A stretch of DNA of 64,000 bases, taken from UBA5195 sp034432755. Its GTDB lineage: Bacteria > Chloroflexota > Anaerolineae > Anaerolineales > Villigracilaceae. The position numbers and the translations under genes are program-made. Each line of letters opens with the position of its first letter. Position 1 is the first letter of the stretch. The stretch spans positions 9,963 through 73,962 of the forward strand of contig DAOUBQ010000056.1 in NCBI GenBank assembly GCA_034432755.1. The letters are read 5' to 3'. Shown one piece after another: positions 50,396 to 58,345 of this stretch. The notes under the pieces are model-generated. The model worked only from the letters and a program-made list of their open reading frames with translations, ran no database searches and was not told the origin of the DNA.

Positions 50396-51337
50396 TCAAC
50401 AGAAATATTCTTCGCTGGCGGGGTGGAGGATACCCCTTTCTAAAGTGCCCATCATCTCACGGTATGCGCTTTGGGCTTGTTCGATGGTGGCCTCGACAAA
50501 ACGGATGCGACCCGCGCCGATGGGCGTTTGTGCCAGGAGGGGCTGGTCGGCGGTGATGACGGATGCAATTTTGGGGTAGCCGCCGGTGGTGGGGCAGTCG
50601 GCTTGCATGACAATCGGCTGTCCATCCGGCGGGATTTGGATGTTGCCGCGCGCCATGCCTTCTGAGAGCAGTTCGCCAGGGAGGAGACGCTCCAGGGCTG
50701 GGCCAAGCAGCCGATAGCCGGTACGGTCAGAGATTGGGGAGATGATGTATTCCGAAGCGTAGAAGGCGTTCAGGGAAAACTGGTTGGCCTGGGGGCCGGG
50801 GATGACGCGAATGGTGGGGCTTGGGGAGTAGTTAACGGTACATGCCAGGCTGCGCGCAGCGAGAGAGGCCAGGGGGGCGCGGGCTGCGCCGAGGGTCAGC
50901 CGGTCGCCGGGGGCCAGGGGCAGCGGCCCAAGGCGGGCGGGGAGGTAGGAGGAACGGGAGCCAAGAGTCAGTGGAGTGTGTATCCCGCCATGAGCGGCGA
51001 GGTAGGCCCAATTGCCGCAATCCTGCTTTTCGAGCCGAATCTGCCTGTTTTTTCTCACAAAGATAGAAACGCCCATCCGCATCGGGCGGTCGTTGATGAA
51101 GAGCGCAAAGCCGGGGCCGGTGGCGGCAATCAGGCAGTCGTCGCGGGCCAGGAATTCTGCCGAAGTGTAGCCGATTTCGAGCGCGGCGGCTTGGGGCGGG
51201 TTGGAGGCCAGCAGGTTGGCGGCGCAATGTGCGAACCAGTCCATTGGCCCGCTGACCGAAACACCAAAAGCCTGCCAGCCGCGCCGTCCGCTATCTTGGA
51301 TGGTGGTCAGGACGGAGGGAGTGAGAACTTCAATCAT
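50396..51337 (-). CDS. pxpC: 5-oxoprolinase subunit C (biotin-dependent carboxyltransferase-like)
   Basis: The 313-residue protein belongs to the KipA/PxpC group. It begins TPSVLTTIQDSGRRGWQAFGVSVSGPMDWFAHCAANLL and continues with ALEIGYTSAEF, the mid block RVIPGPQANQF and the end QADCPTTGGYPKIASVI. With PxpA and PxpB it splits 5-oxoproline. Here the usual partner pxpB is absent; the upstream gene is the GH31 glycosidase, 74 bp away. Whether pxpB is elsewhere cannot be told. Confidence 0.9.
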   Translation of the reverse strand: MIEVLTPSVLTTIQDSGRRGWQAFGVSVSGPMDWFAHCAANLLASNPPQAAALEIGYTSAEFLARDDCLIAATGPGFALFINDRPMRMGVSIFVRKNRQIRLEKQDCGNWAYLAAHGGIHTPLTLGSRSSYLPARLGPLPLAPGDRLTLGAARAPLASLAARSLACTVNYSPSPTIRVIPGPQANQFSLNAFYASEYIISPISDRTGYRLLGPALERLLPGELLSEGMARGNIQIPPDGQPIVMQADCPTTGGYPKIASVITADQPLLAQTPIGAGRIRFVEATIEQAQSAYREMMGTLERGILHPASEEYFC

Positions 51338-51411
51338 TTCTCAACGCAAAGGTACGCAGCCGCAAAGTCGCTGGCGCTTTTTCGCCCTCGATGGATGGAG
51401 CGTATTTTGGT
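51338..51411. repeat. CGCAAAG repeat fragment between GH31 and pxpC genes
   Basis: This 74-bp gap holds AACGCAAAGGTACGCAGCCGCAAAG (51344-51368 region), a degenerate member of the CGCAAAGAACGC family. It is the only break in the otherwise dense operon tail and may separate pxpCA from the sugar genes. Confidence 0.45.
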
Positions 51412-53259
51412 TCAACTTCGCAGGAAGAGCGGCAGGGTTTCGAGCGGGGCTGGGAAATCTTGCAAGACCGTATTGCCCTCGTATACTGCGCCCGTCCAGT
51501 AGTCGCGCCATTGGCCGGGGGGCAGGGTGATGGCGCGGCTGCGCTGGCCGGGGCGGACGACGGGGGCAACCAGAATGTCATTGCCGAGTAAGAATTGGTC
51601 ATCACAGGTGAGGGCGCGCTCATCGTTGGGGTCCAGCCACCAGAGCGGGCGGATGATGGGTGCGCCGGTTTGAGCCGCTTCGTGCGCCAGTTCGAGAATG
51701 CGCGGGGCAAATTGCAGGTGCAGGTGAGCGTAGCGGCGGCACAGGCTGTTGCATTGCTCGCCGTAGTCCCAGGGAGCCAGGCTGAATTGCATGGCGGGCA
51801 GCAGAGCGTTGAGTTGCGTCCAGCGAATCATCAGTTCGGAGTCAGCCAGTTCATCGTAGGCGTTGCCGCCTATCATATCGGGCAGGATAAAGGGGTAGCC
51901 GCACAGCCCCAGAGTGAGGATACCAGTGAGAACCGAGTGCAGGCCGTTATCCAGTCCCCAGGTGGACCATTTGTCCCACTGGCGAAAGAAGATGGGGGCG
52001 GGCTGGTTCTTCCAGGCCGAGCGGACTTCGGTGAGACGGAAATTGCGGGCTACGAAATTGACGTAGCGTTGGGTGTATTCGTTGGGATGGATGGGTTCGG
52101 CGCTGATGGAATCGGAGGGGAAGAAAGCCGCTTCGCCTGCGTCGAACTTGAATCCATCCAGGCCGGTTTGGCGCTGAAGCCGCTCAAGGCGTTCACGAAA
52201 CCACTCCAGGGCGGAGGGGTTGCTCACATCGAGCAGCGCGCCCACCCCCTGCCACCACTGCACCGGGTAGGGTTCACCATCGGGTTTGCGCACCAGGTAG
52301 CCCAGTGCCTTGCCTTCGGTGAAGGCTTGCGATTGCGGGTCGAGGAAGGGGATGACCCAGGCGGTGACCTGAAAGCCCTTTTGGTGCAGTTCATCAATCA
52401 TCGCTTTGGGGTTGGGGAAGCGTGCCGGGTCAAAGGCGAGGTCGCCGTAATGGGTTTGCCAGCGGTCGTCAATTTCCAGCACGCCGTAGGGGTAGTCGTT
52501 TTGGATGATTTGATGAGCGAAGTGCAGTACTGTTTCTTGGGTGATGAACATTTTGTAGCGCGCCCAGGTGGTCCAGGTGGGCAGGCTGAACAGGCGTTCG
52601 GGCGGGGTTTGGGTCGGGTGGTTGAAGTGTCTGGTGAGGTTGTGATAGGCGGTTTGGGCGTTTTCAGTCAGATGGATGGAAAGGTGCAAGCCCTCTCCGC
52701 TGAGGGTGAGCAGGCCGTTGCCCTCTCCGCCGGGGTCGGCGAAGGGGCGGTGGCTGAAGGGTCCTTTTTCGGTGCCCAGGCTCCAAGCGTAGCGTGGATA
52801 GTGGTCGGGCGGCTGGTTGATTCCTACCAAAACGGGGGTATGTGCCACAATGGAGATGCCTTTGGAGGAAAACCAGGCCGGGTGCGGCTTGCAACTTTGC
52901 CCGGCGGGTCCGTTATCGAAGGACTGGAACGGGCTTTCGGGCAGCATGAGACGGTTGAGCGGGTATTGCTGGTGGACGAGTTCGCCGTGTCCGTACCAGT
53001 GGCCGGTCATTTCAAAGGAAAGTGAAAAATGGGCGGTTGGGGGCCAAATTTGCAGGTCGCAGCCATGCGCGTTGGGGGTGATAGAGAGGGTGGTCGAGGG
53101 GAAGTCTACTTCGACGCCGGTTTGGGTCTGGCGGATGGCGAGGACCGGCTGGGGGTGTGGGGCGGTGCGCAGGCAAATCTCTCCGGCGCGGCAGCCGGTG
53201 AGACGGAAGTGTGGCTCAGGCTCAATGGAGAGCAGGCAGTTTTCAATTTTGAGCAGCAT
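51412..53259 (-). CDS. Glycoside hydrolase family 31 enzyme
   Basis: A cytosolic 615-residue enzyme with no signal peptide, cleaving alpha-linked sugars (glucosidase, xylosidase or galactosidase-like). An N-terminal beta domain (about 1-230) precedes the barrel. The barrel has the nucleophile Asp in GFKFDAGEAAFF (about residue 375), a metal- or substrate-binding DDRWQ (about 266-270), HDP-like LDPQSQAF and the late catalytic region GNAYDELADSELMIRWTQLNALLPAMQFSLAPW. It lies 3 bp after the GPH symporter gene in the LacI-controlled operon, so it may split the imported oligosaccharide. Confidence 0.85.
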   Translation of the reverse strand: MLLKIENCLLSIEPEPHFRLTGCRAGEICLRTAPHPQPVLAIRQTQTGVEVDFPSTTLSITPNAHGCDLQIWPPTAHFSLSFEMTGHWYGHGELVHQQYPLNRLMLPESPFQSFDNGPAGQSCKPHPAWFSSKGISIVAHTPVLVGINQPPDHYPRYAWSLGTEKGPFSHRPFADPGGEGNGLLTLSGEGLHLSIHLTENAQTAYHNLTRHFNHPTQTPPERLFSLPTWTTWARYKMFITQETVLHFAHQIIQNDYPYGVLEIDDRWQTHYGDLAFDPARFPNPKAMIDELHQKGFQVTAWVIPFLDPQSQAFTEGKALGYLVRKPDGEPYPVQWWQGVGALLDVSNPSALEWFRERLERLQRQTGLDGFKFDAGEAAFFPSDSISAEPIHPNEYTQRYVNFVARNFRLTEVRSAWKNQPAPIFFRQWDKWSTWGLDNGLHSVLTGILTLGLCGYPFILPDMIGGNAYDELADSELMIRWTQLNALLPAMQFSLAPWDYGEQCNSLCRRYAHLHLQFAPRILELAHEAAQTGAPIIRPLWWLDPNDERALTCDDQFLLGNDILVAPVVRPGQRSRAITLPPGQWRDYWTGAVYEGNTVLQDFPAPLETLPLFLRS

Positions 53260-53262
53260 GGT

Positions 53263-54666
53263 TCAGCCGCCCTGGGTGGTTTCGGCCAGTTCGCGCATTT
53301 CGGCCAGCAGACGCGCTTCTTGATAGCGGGTGAAGATGATTCCGGCAGAAAAGCACAAGATGAAGCCGACGATTCCGCTCAGGCGAATGCCCAGGTCGTT
53401 GCCGGGGTCTTTGCCAAGCGTGAGCAGGACGGCAAAGATGAAGATGCCTAAAGTCTGGCCAAATTTTTGCATGAGGGTGCGGGCGGCGAAGTACATGCCT
53501 TCTTTGGCTTCGCCGGTTTTGAGGGCGTCATGCCCGGCGATGTCGGCCAGGATGGCATTGGGCAACACGCCCAAAAAGGCCAGCGGCACAGCATAGAAGA
53601 GGACGAGCGCGTAGGCCTGCGCCTGTTCAGACATTGGGAATCGCCCCAGGAAGTACACGCCCACGAAGACTGCGCTCATGGCAAGGAAAGAGACCACCAC
53701 CAGAATCTTTTTGCCCACTTTGCGCGCCAAAATGTTGACCAGCGGGTAGAACACGAAAGAGCTTAAGACCATGATGGCCAGCAGGCTGCCCACCAGGGCT
53801 TCGGGCTGGCCGAGCAGCACGGTGATGTAAAACAAGAGGCCGGTGTTGATGATGGCCAGCCCCATGAAATATGAAAAATCGGCGATGACGTAGTAAATGA
53901 AGTGCGGGTTGCGAAAAGTCTGGCGCAGGGCGTCCATAAATGGCACGCTGGTTGGTTTGCTGCGGCAGTAACGGCGCTCGTCAATGAAGAGGACCGGGAT
54001 GAGCATGAGCAAGAAGGCGAATACCGCCAGCACGCCAATGGCGGCCTGAATGGCCATCATGCGGTTGGAAAGTCCGAATGCTGCTTGAAAGACATCGGCC
54101 AACAGCGGGGTTTGGGCGGCAATGATAATGCCCAAGGCGTAGGTGATGGAAATCCAGGTAGAGAGGTTGAGCCGCTGGTTGGAGGTGTGGCCGAGTTCGG
54201 GAAGCAAGGCAAAGTAGGGGGTGACGTAAGCTGTCAGAAAGGTGTAAAAGAGGGCCTGCACAACCACCACCCAGACGATGTTCCAGACGCTGATTTGCCC
54301 AACCGGCGGGATGAACATGAGCAGGCAGAAGAGCGCTGCTGGGAGAGCGCCCGCCAGCATGAACGGGATACGCCGCCCGCGCGGGTGTTTAGAACGGTCG
54401 CTCAGGGAGGCGATCAACGGGTCGGTGATGGCGTCTATCAGGCGGCCTGAAGCGGCAATGAGCGATACGGCATTGAGAACGCCCAGGAAGACGACTTGCG
54501 TAATCAGGAAGGGAATGCCGGCCTCTTGGGGCGGGACGTAAAAATAGACCAGCATGAGGCCGATGATGTTGACCAGGGTGGACCAGCCCAATTGGCCGAT
54601 AGCATACGCCATTTGGCGGCCAAACGAAAGTTCTTCAACGGGATGGGTGGAGGTTGCAGCGGTCAT
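53263..54666 (-). CDS. Sugar:cation symporter, GPH/MFS family
   Basis: A 467-residue 12-helix permease of the glycoside-pentoside-hexuronide group. Helix 1 contains GRQMAYAIGQLGWSTLVNIIGLMLVYFYVPP; the loop 2-3 region IDAITDPLIASLSDRSKHPRGRRIPFMLAG holds the GPH signature with the Na/H-site Asp pair. The central loop near QTFRNPHFIYYVIADFSYFMG is also typical. It brings in a glycoside for the GH31 enzyme just downstream. Two hairpins lie before its start. Confidence 0.88.
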   Translation of the reverse strand: MTAATSTHPVEELSFGRQMAYAIGQLGWSTLVNIIGLMLVYFYVPPQEAGIPFLITQVVFLGVLNAVSLIAASGRLIDAITDPLIASLSDRSKHPRGRRIPFMLAGALPAALFCLLMFIPPVGQISVWNIVWVVVVQALFYTFLTAYVTPYFALLPELGHTSNQRLNLSTWISITYALGIIIAAQTPLLADVFQAAFGLSNRMMAIQAAIGVLAVFAFLLMLIPVLFIDERRYCRSKPTSVPFMDALRQTFRNPHFIYYVIADFSYFMGLAIINTGLLFYITVLLGQPEALVGSLLAIMVLSSFVFYPLVNILARKVGKKILVVVSFLAMSAVFVGVYFLGRFPMSEQAQAYALVLFYAVPLAFLGVLPNAILADIAGHDALKTGEAKEGMYFAARTLMQKFGQTLGIFIFAVLLTLGKDPGNDLGIRLSGIVGFILCFSAGIIFTRYQEARLLAEMRELAETTQGG

Positions 54667-54698
54667 AAATCGCTCCTTGGGGTGGGGTTGTGTAACGA

Positions 54699-54757
54699 CC
54701 TGCCCTCACCTGGCGGGGCGAGGGCAGGTGGGCAGTTAAGACAGGTGAGAGACCTGT
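54699..54757 (-). terminator. Two stem-loops between glycosyltransferase-like and GPH genes
   Basis: The first stem ACAGGT/ACCTGT (54741-54757) begins just after the stop of the 54759 gene, and the second CCTGCCCTC/GAGGGCAGG (54699-54728) lies 12 bp on. No T-run follows either, so partial termination or RNA-end protection is more likely than full stop. Confidence 0.4.
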
Positions 54758-54758
54758 T

Positions 54759-56285
54759 TTACGATTTGCGCTCGAATTTTTTGCCGGTGGCGAGCTCCAC
54801 GCTTTTGTAGGCGCCGTCGTAGAGTCCAATGCTCTTGTTTTTGATTATAAAGTCGCAGTACATCGAGAGCAAGTCATCTTCTTCGGTGAGCAAGTCAATG
54901 GCTTGGAGGGTTTGGGGAATGGTGCGGGTTTCAACGGTGGAATCACCAATTTCTGCGCCGCGAATGGCGCCCCACATTTCATGTCCGCCGACGCGGGCAT
55001 TGAAAATTTTTGGAACGGGGTAGAAGGCCAGTTCGCTGGGTTTGGTAATCATCACATCCACCACGCGCATCAGGTAGTTGGTGGCGTAAACGGCGTGGAA
55101 GGTGTTATTGTGCAGGAAGACATGCAGTCCGTGCGCAGGTTGTTCGCGGATGCTATCGGCGAAGGTGCGGGTATCCTCCCAGGTGAAGTGGGTGTTAATC
55201 ATGTCTTTGTGCTGGGCCAGTTCGCTTTGCAGCCATTCCCAATTGTTTTTGTGGTCGCCCAGGTTGATGAACAGGGCGATTTTGTCTTTTTGCACCATCG
55301 GAATGGCGTGTTCGATGATGGCTTTGAAGAGTTCGCGCTGCGCCCCGGCGCCACCCATCGTGACCAGGAAGCGGCGCGGTTCTTTGGCTTTCATGCGGCG
55401 CAGGCGGGCGGCGCAATCGTGTTCGATGTTTTCAACCAGTTCATGGTCCACATGATGACCGACATAGTAGAGCGCGTCGGTGGGGACGGGTTTCATCACT
55501 TTGCCGCTTTCATCGAAGCCGCGCATGACGCGGAAGCCGTAGTAGCCGGAGGGGGATTGAACGGCGTGCTTGGCGCCTTCGGTCAGTTGGAAGGCCATCG
55601 GCCAGTTGTCGAACATCATGTCCACCACGTTGGTCATACCGCCCGCCACCGCGCCCATGCAGTTCCACATGTGCGAGGTGAGTGTGGGCATATCGGAGGG
55701 CAAGGCGGCGTACAGCCGGTCGAAGAGCTCGCTCATTTTGTAGTCTTTGACTTCGGTTTTGAGGAAGCGCCAGGGCCAGGTGACAATCCACTGGTTGAAG
55801 AGCCAGTTGAGGCCGGGCAGGGTCGGTTCGCCGGTGGTCAGGCTTTCCCAAACGTATTTGTCGAACCAGGGGTAACGCTGTGAGATGCGCGAGTATTTGC
55901 TGTAATTGGAATTACACCAGTTGATGACATCGGTCGGCACGCCGGGGATGGAGAGCAGGTCGAGCCAGTAGGGGGTGAAGCCCATGGCTCTGGCTGCCGA
56001 AACACCCGCCATGGCGATACGGTAGTGGCCGAACCCCATGCGGATGGTGCTGACGATGATGCCGTTTTCCTTTTTGAGCGGCTCTCCGGGCTGGTCGCGG
56101 ACAATTTCTTTCAACCCAAAAATTTCCCCGCCGTAGGGGTGTTCGCGCACGCTCAGGTTGTAGGTTTCGTTGGGGTCGTAGTTGAATTGTTTGGCAAGTT
56201 TGGCTTTCCAGCCATCGGCGGCGCGGGTTTGCGATGGGCTGATGGGGTTGCCGTACACTTCGTAGCGGCCGTTCACTTTTTTCAT
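54759..56285 (-). CDS. Glycosyltransferase-like protein of unknown specificity (MGDG-synthase-like fold suspected)
   Basis: A 508-residue soluble protein from the ATG at 56285 (MKKVNGRYE). A longer start at 56366 would overlap the esterase gene by 8 bp and is possible. It has GIIVSTIRMGFGHYRIAMAGVSAARAMGF (about 68-96), like the glycine/His N-loop of MGDG synthase and GT28-type transferases, then a Trp-rich middle. GGAGAQRELF (about 320) may start the second Rossmann half, with ALFINLGDH, TKPSELAFYPVPKIFNARVGGHEMWG near the end. I infer a sugar transferase that builds or transfers a glycoside on a lipid or sugar. Its place in a sugar-uptake operon is odd. Confidence 0.5.
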   Translation of the reverse strand: MKKVNGRYEVYGNPISPSQTRAADGWKAKLAKQFNYDPNETYNLSVREHPYGGEIFGLKEIVRDQPGEPLKKENGIIVSTIRMGFGHYRIAMAGVSAARAMGFTPYWLDLLSIPGVPTDVINWCNSNYSKYSRISQRYPWFDKYVWESLTTGEPTLPGLNWLFNQWIVTWPWRFLKTEVKDYKMSELFDRLYAALPSDMPTLTSHMWNCMGAVAGGMTNVVDMMFDNWPMAFQLTEGAKHAVQSPSGYYGFRVMRGFDESGKVMKPVPTDALYYVGHHVDHELVENIEHDCAARLRRMKAKEPRRFLVTMGGAGAQRELFKAIIEHAIPMVQKDKIALFINLGDHKNNWEWLQSELAQHKDMINTHFTWEDTRTFADSIREQPAHGLHVFLHNNTFHAVYATNYLMRVVDVMITKPSELAFYPVPKIFNARVGGHEMWGAIRGAEIGDSTVETRTIPQTLQAIDLLTEEDDLLSMYCDFIIKNKSIGLYDGAYKSVELATGKKFERKS

Positions 56286-56358
56286 AGTGGAGAGGAGTTC
56301 CTTTCGGGGGGGTGTGTTGGTTTGTAATGGAGGATGCGTTTGCAGCGTGATTTCTGCC

Positions 56359-57123
56359 TCAGGCATATCGTTCGAGGAAAGCCAGGGTTTGGGCGGTCAC
56401 ATCGTCCAATTCCACATCGAGCAGGATGGTGTGATGCGATTTTTCCATCCAGTAATGTTCTTTGATTTTTGACGAAACCCCCTGCAAGATGACCTGACCG
56501 GTTTGGGGCGCAACAGTGGTATCGAGGCGTGCCTGAAAGACCAGCAGCGGCTGATGAATTTTGGGCAGCAGGGGCAGGGTGGCGGCTTGAAAGCGCAGCA
56601 ATTGGATGACGCCTTTGAGCGGTAGGGCGGGGTATCCCTGCCAGGTATCGGGGTTATCGAGTTTGCTGCGCCCAATTTGTGAGAGGAAGGGCGCACCCAG
56701 GTAGAGTTTGAGTTTATTGAGCCAGTTCATGCTGACGACCAGCGCGGGGGCATAGAGCAGGATGCCTTTGACCTGTGGGTTTCGAGCCGCCAGGTAGAGC
56801 GCCAGCACTCCGCCCATCGATTCACCGCCCACCCAAACCGTTTGGCAGGTTTGCAGCAATTGGTTGAGCATGTTCTGACCGGTTTGCGCCCACTCTTGCC
56901 AGCGGACGCGGTTCAGGTCGTCGGGATGGGTTCCATGTCCGGGCAGGAGGGGCGCGGCAACGGTGTACCCTGTACTATGCAGTTTTTCGGCCAACAGGCG
57001 CACTTCAGCCGCGGTAGCGGTGTAGCCGTGCAAGAGCAGGATTCCCGTGGGGCCGTTTTGCCAGAAAAAAGAATCGCCATCGAGGTGAGGGTTGTGCAGG
57101 TTCGAGTTTCCGAGGGTGGTCAT
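56359..57123 (-). CDS. Alpha/beta hydrolase (carboxylesterase/lipase type)
   Basis: A 254-residue cytosolic esterase. ILLLHGYTATAAEVRLLAEKL carries the oxyanion HG, APLLPGHGTHPDDL follows, and the nucleophile elbow GGESMGGVLALYLA holds the catalytic Ser (about residue 98). The late FQARLDTTVAP holds the acid and KSHHTILLD the His. The form resembles Est30-type monoglyceride/carboxyl esterases. It may remove acyl groups from imported sugars. It lies 4 bp after the permease gene. Confidence 0.85.
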   Translation of the reverse strand: MTTLGNSNLHNPHLDGDSFFWQNGPTGILLLHGYTATAAEVRLLAEKLHSTGYTVAAPLLPGHGTHPDDLNRVRWQEWAQTGQNMLNQLLQTCQTVWVGGESMGGVLALYLAARNPQVKGILLYAPALVVSMNWLNKLKLYLGAPFLSQIGRSKLDNPDTWQGYPALPLKGVIQLLRFQAATLPLLPKIHQPLLVFQARLDTTVAPQTGQVILQGVSSKIKEHYWMEKSHHTILLDVELDDVTAQTLAFLERYA

Positions 57124-57127
57124 CTCA

Positions 57128-58333
57128 TCAGCCTTTCACGCCGCTCGAAGTGACACTCTCCACAAAGAAACGCTGCCCCAAGATGAAGACGATGAGCGGC
57201 GGCAGGATGGCAATGGCTGCGCCTGCCAAAATCAGGTTGGGCGTGTCGGAGGCGCGTCCGCGCAGCACGTTTAATGCCAGAGTCAAGACATGGTTTTTCT
57301 CGTTGCCGACGTTAATCACCACCAGCGGCCACAGGAAGGAGTTCCAGGCGTAGAGAAAGGTGAAGGTGGCCTGGGTTGCCAGGGCTGGCACGCTGGCCGG
57401 GATGATGATGTCTTTCAGAATTTGCAGGCGCGAGGCGCCATCGAGCAGGGCCGCTTCTTCAATTTCTTTGGGGAAGGTGATGAAGTGCTGGCGCATGAGG
57501 AATGTGCCATAGGCGGTGAAAATCCAGGGGACGATGAGCGCAGCCAGCCGGTCGGTCCAGCCAATCAGCACCATCAACTGATAGAGCGGCACAATCAACA
57601 TCACAAACGGAATCATGATGGTGCCGAGGTAGAAGACGAAGACCGTATCGCGCCCGGGGAATTTCAGGCGCGCAAAGGCGTACCCGCCGATGACGGAGGT
57701 CGCCAGTTGTCCGATGACGACCAAAATGGTGACGAGCGCGGTGTTGGTGAGAGCGCGGTCGAGGCCTTGCAGTTCAATCACCGCCTGGTAGTTTTCAGGA
57801 TGCCAGGAGATGGCTTCCACTGGCTGGCTCAGGCGCACATTTTGGTAAGCCTTGATAGCGGGATTTTGGGGGTCAATGAACTCGCCGACGGTGGTCTGGC
57901 TCAGTTGAATCATGGGGACGGCCTGGCCTTCAACGATGACATCGAAGAGCGGCTCGTCTTTGCCATTGATGGTGACCGTCTGCCCGGTGGGTGTAATCTC
58001 GCTCAGGAAGCGTTCGACAACCGCTGAGGGGTTATCGGCGGGGGCAAATGTGCCAATGCGGATGTTGCTGCGGGCGAGGGCAAACTCGCGCCGTTCGCCG
58101 TTGATATCCACATAGTAGAGCGGCAGTTTTTCGGCGTATCCTTCGACTTCGATGAAGGCGGGTTCGCGCGGCAACAGGCGCGGGGGGTAGCGGAAGGTGT
58201 CGGCGGGCAATTTCAGCGAGGTGGCGAGCATGTAAAAGAACGGGAACAACATGACCAGCGCGAAGAAGGTCAGGATGACGTAGATGGTCAGGTTTTTCAC
58301 GAAACCGAAGAGACGATAAGATTTGAAATTCAT
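57128..58333 (-). CDS. Carbohydrate ABC transporter permease (MalG-like) with large loop insertion
   Basis: The 401-residue inner-membrane subunit has helix 1 at about 17-37, followed by an extra-cytosolic segment of about 150 residues (45-195), then the standard five helices. The EAA loop EEAALLDGASRLQILKDIIIPAS (about 297-319) docks the ATPase. MalG relatives usually have a much shorter first loop, so about 100 residues are added. The insert (FIEVEGYAEKL, YYVDINGERREFALARSN, TINGKDEPLFDVIVEG) seems beta-rich. It is 12 bp after the MalF-like gene. No ATPase gene is in the operon, so a shared one must serve it. Confidence 0.88.
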   Translation of the reverse strand: MNFKSYRLFGFVKNLTIYVILTFFALVMLFPFFYMLATSLKLPADTFRYPPRLLPREPAFIEVEGYAEKLPLYYVDINGERREFALARSNIRIGTFAPADNPSAVVERFLSEITPTGQTVTINGKDEPLFDVIVEGQAVPMIQLSQTTVGEFIDPQNPAIKAYQNVRLSQPVEAISWHPENYQAVIELQGLDRALTNTALVTILVVIGQLATSVIGGYAFARLKFPGRDTVFVFYLGTIMIPFVMLIVPLYQLMVLIGWTDRLAALIVPWIFTAYGTFLMRQHFITFPKEIEEAALLDGASRLQILKDIIIPASVPALATQATFTFLYAWNSFLWPLVVINVGNEKNHVLTLALNVLRGRASDTPNLILAGAAIAILPPLIVFILGQRFFVESVTSSGVKG

Positions 58334-58345
58334 GACCAGCCTCGC

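Noticed and set aside
51595..53025. Plus-strand open frame of 476 codons opposite the GH31 gene
   Set aside because: Antisense shadow; the GH31 catalytic motifs are on the minus strand and the plus-strand product has no recognisable domain.
54903..55883. Plus-strand open frame of 326 codons opposite the glycosyltransferase-like gene
   Set aside because: Antisense shadow with His/Val/Gly bias and no start signal.
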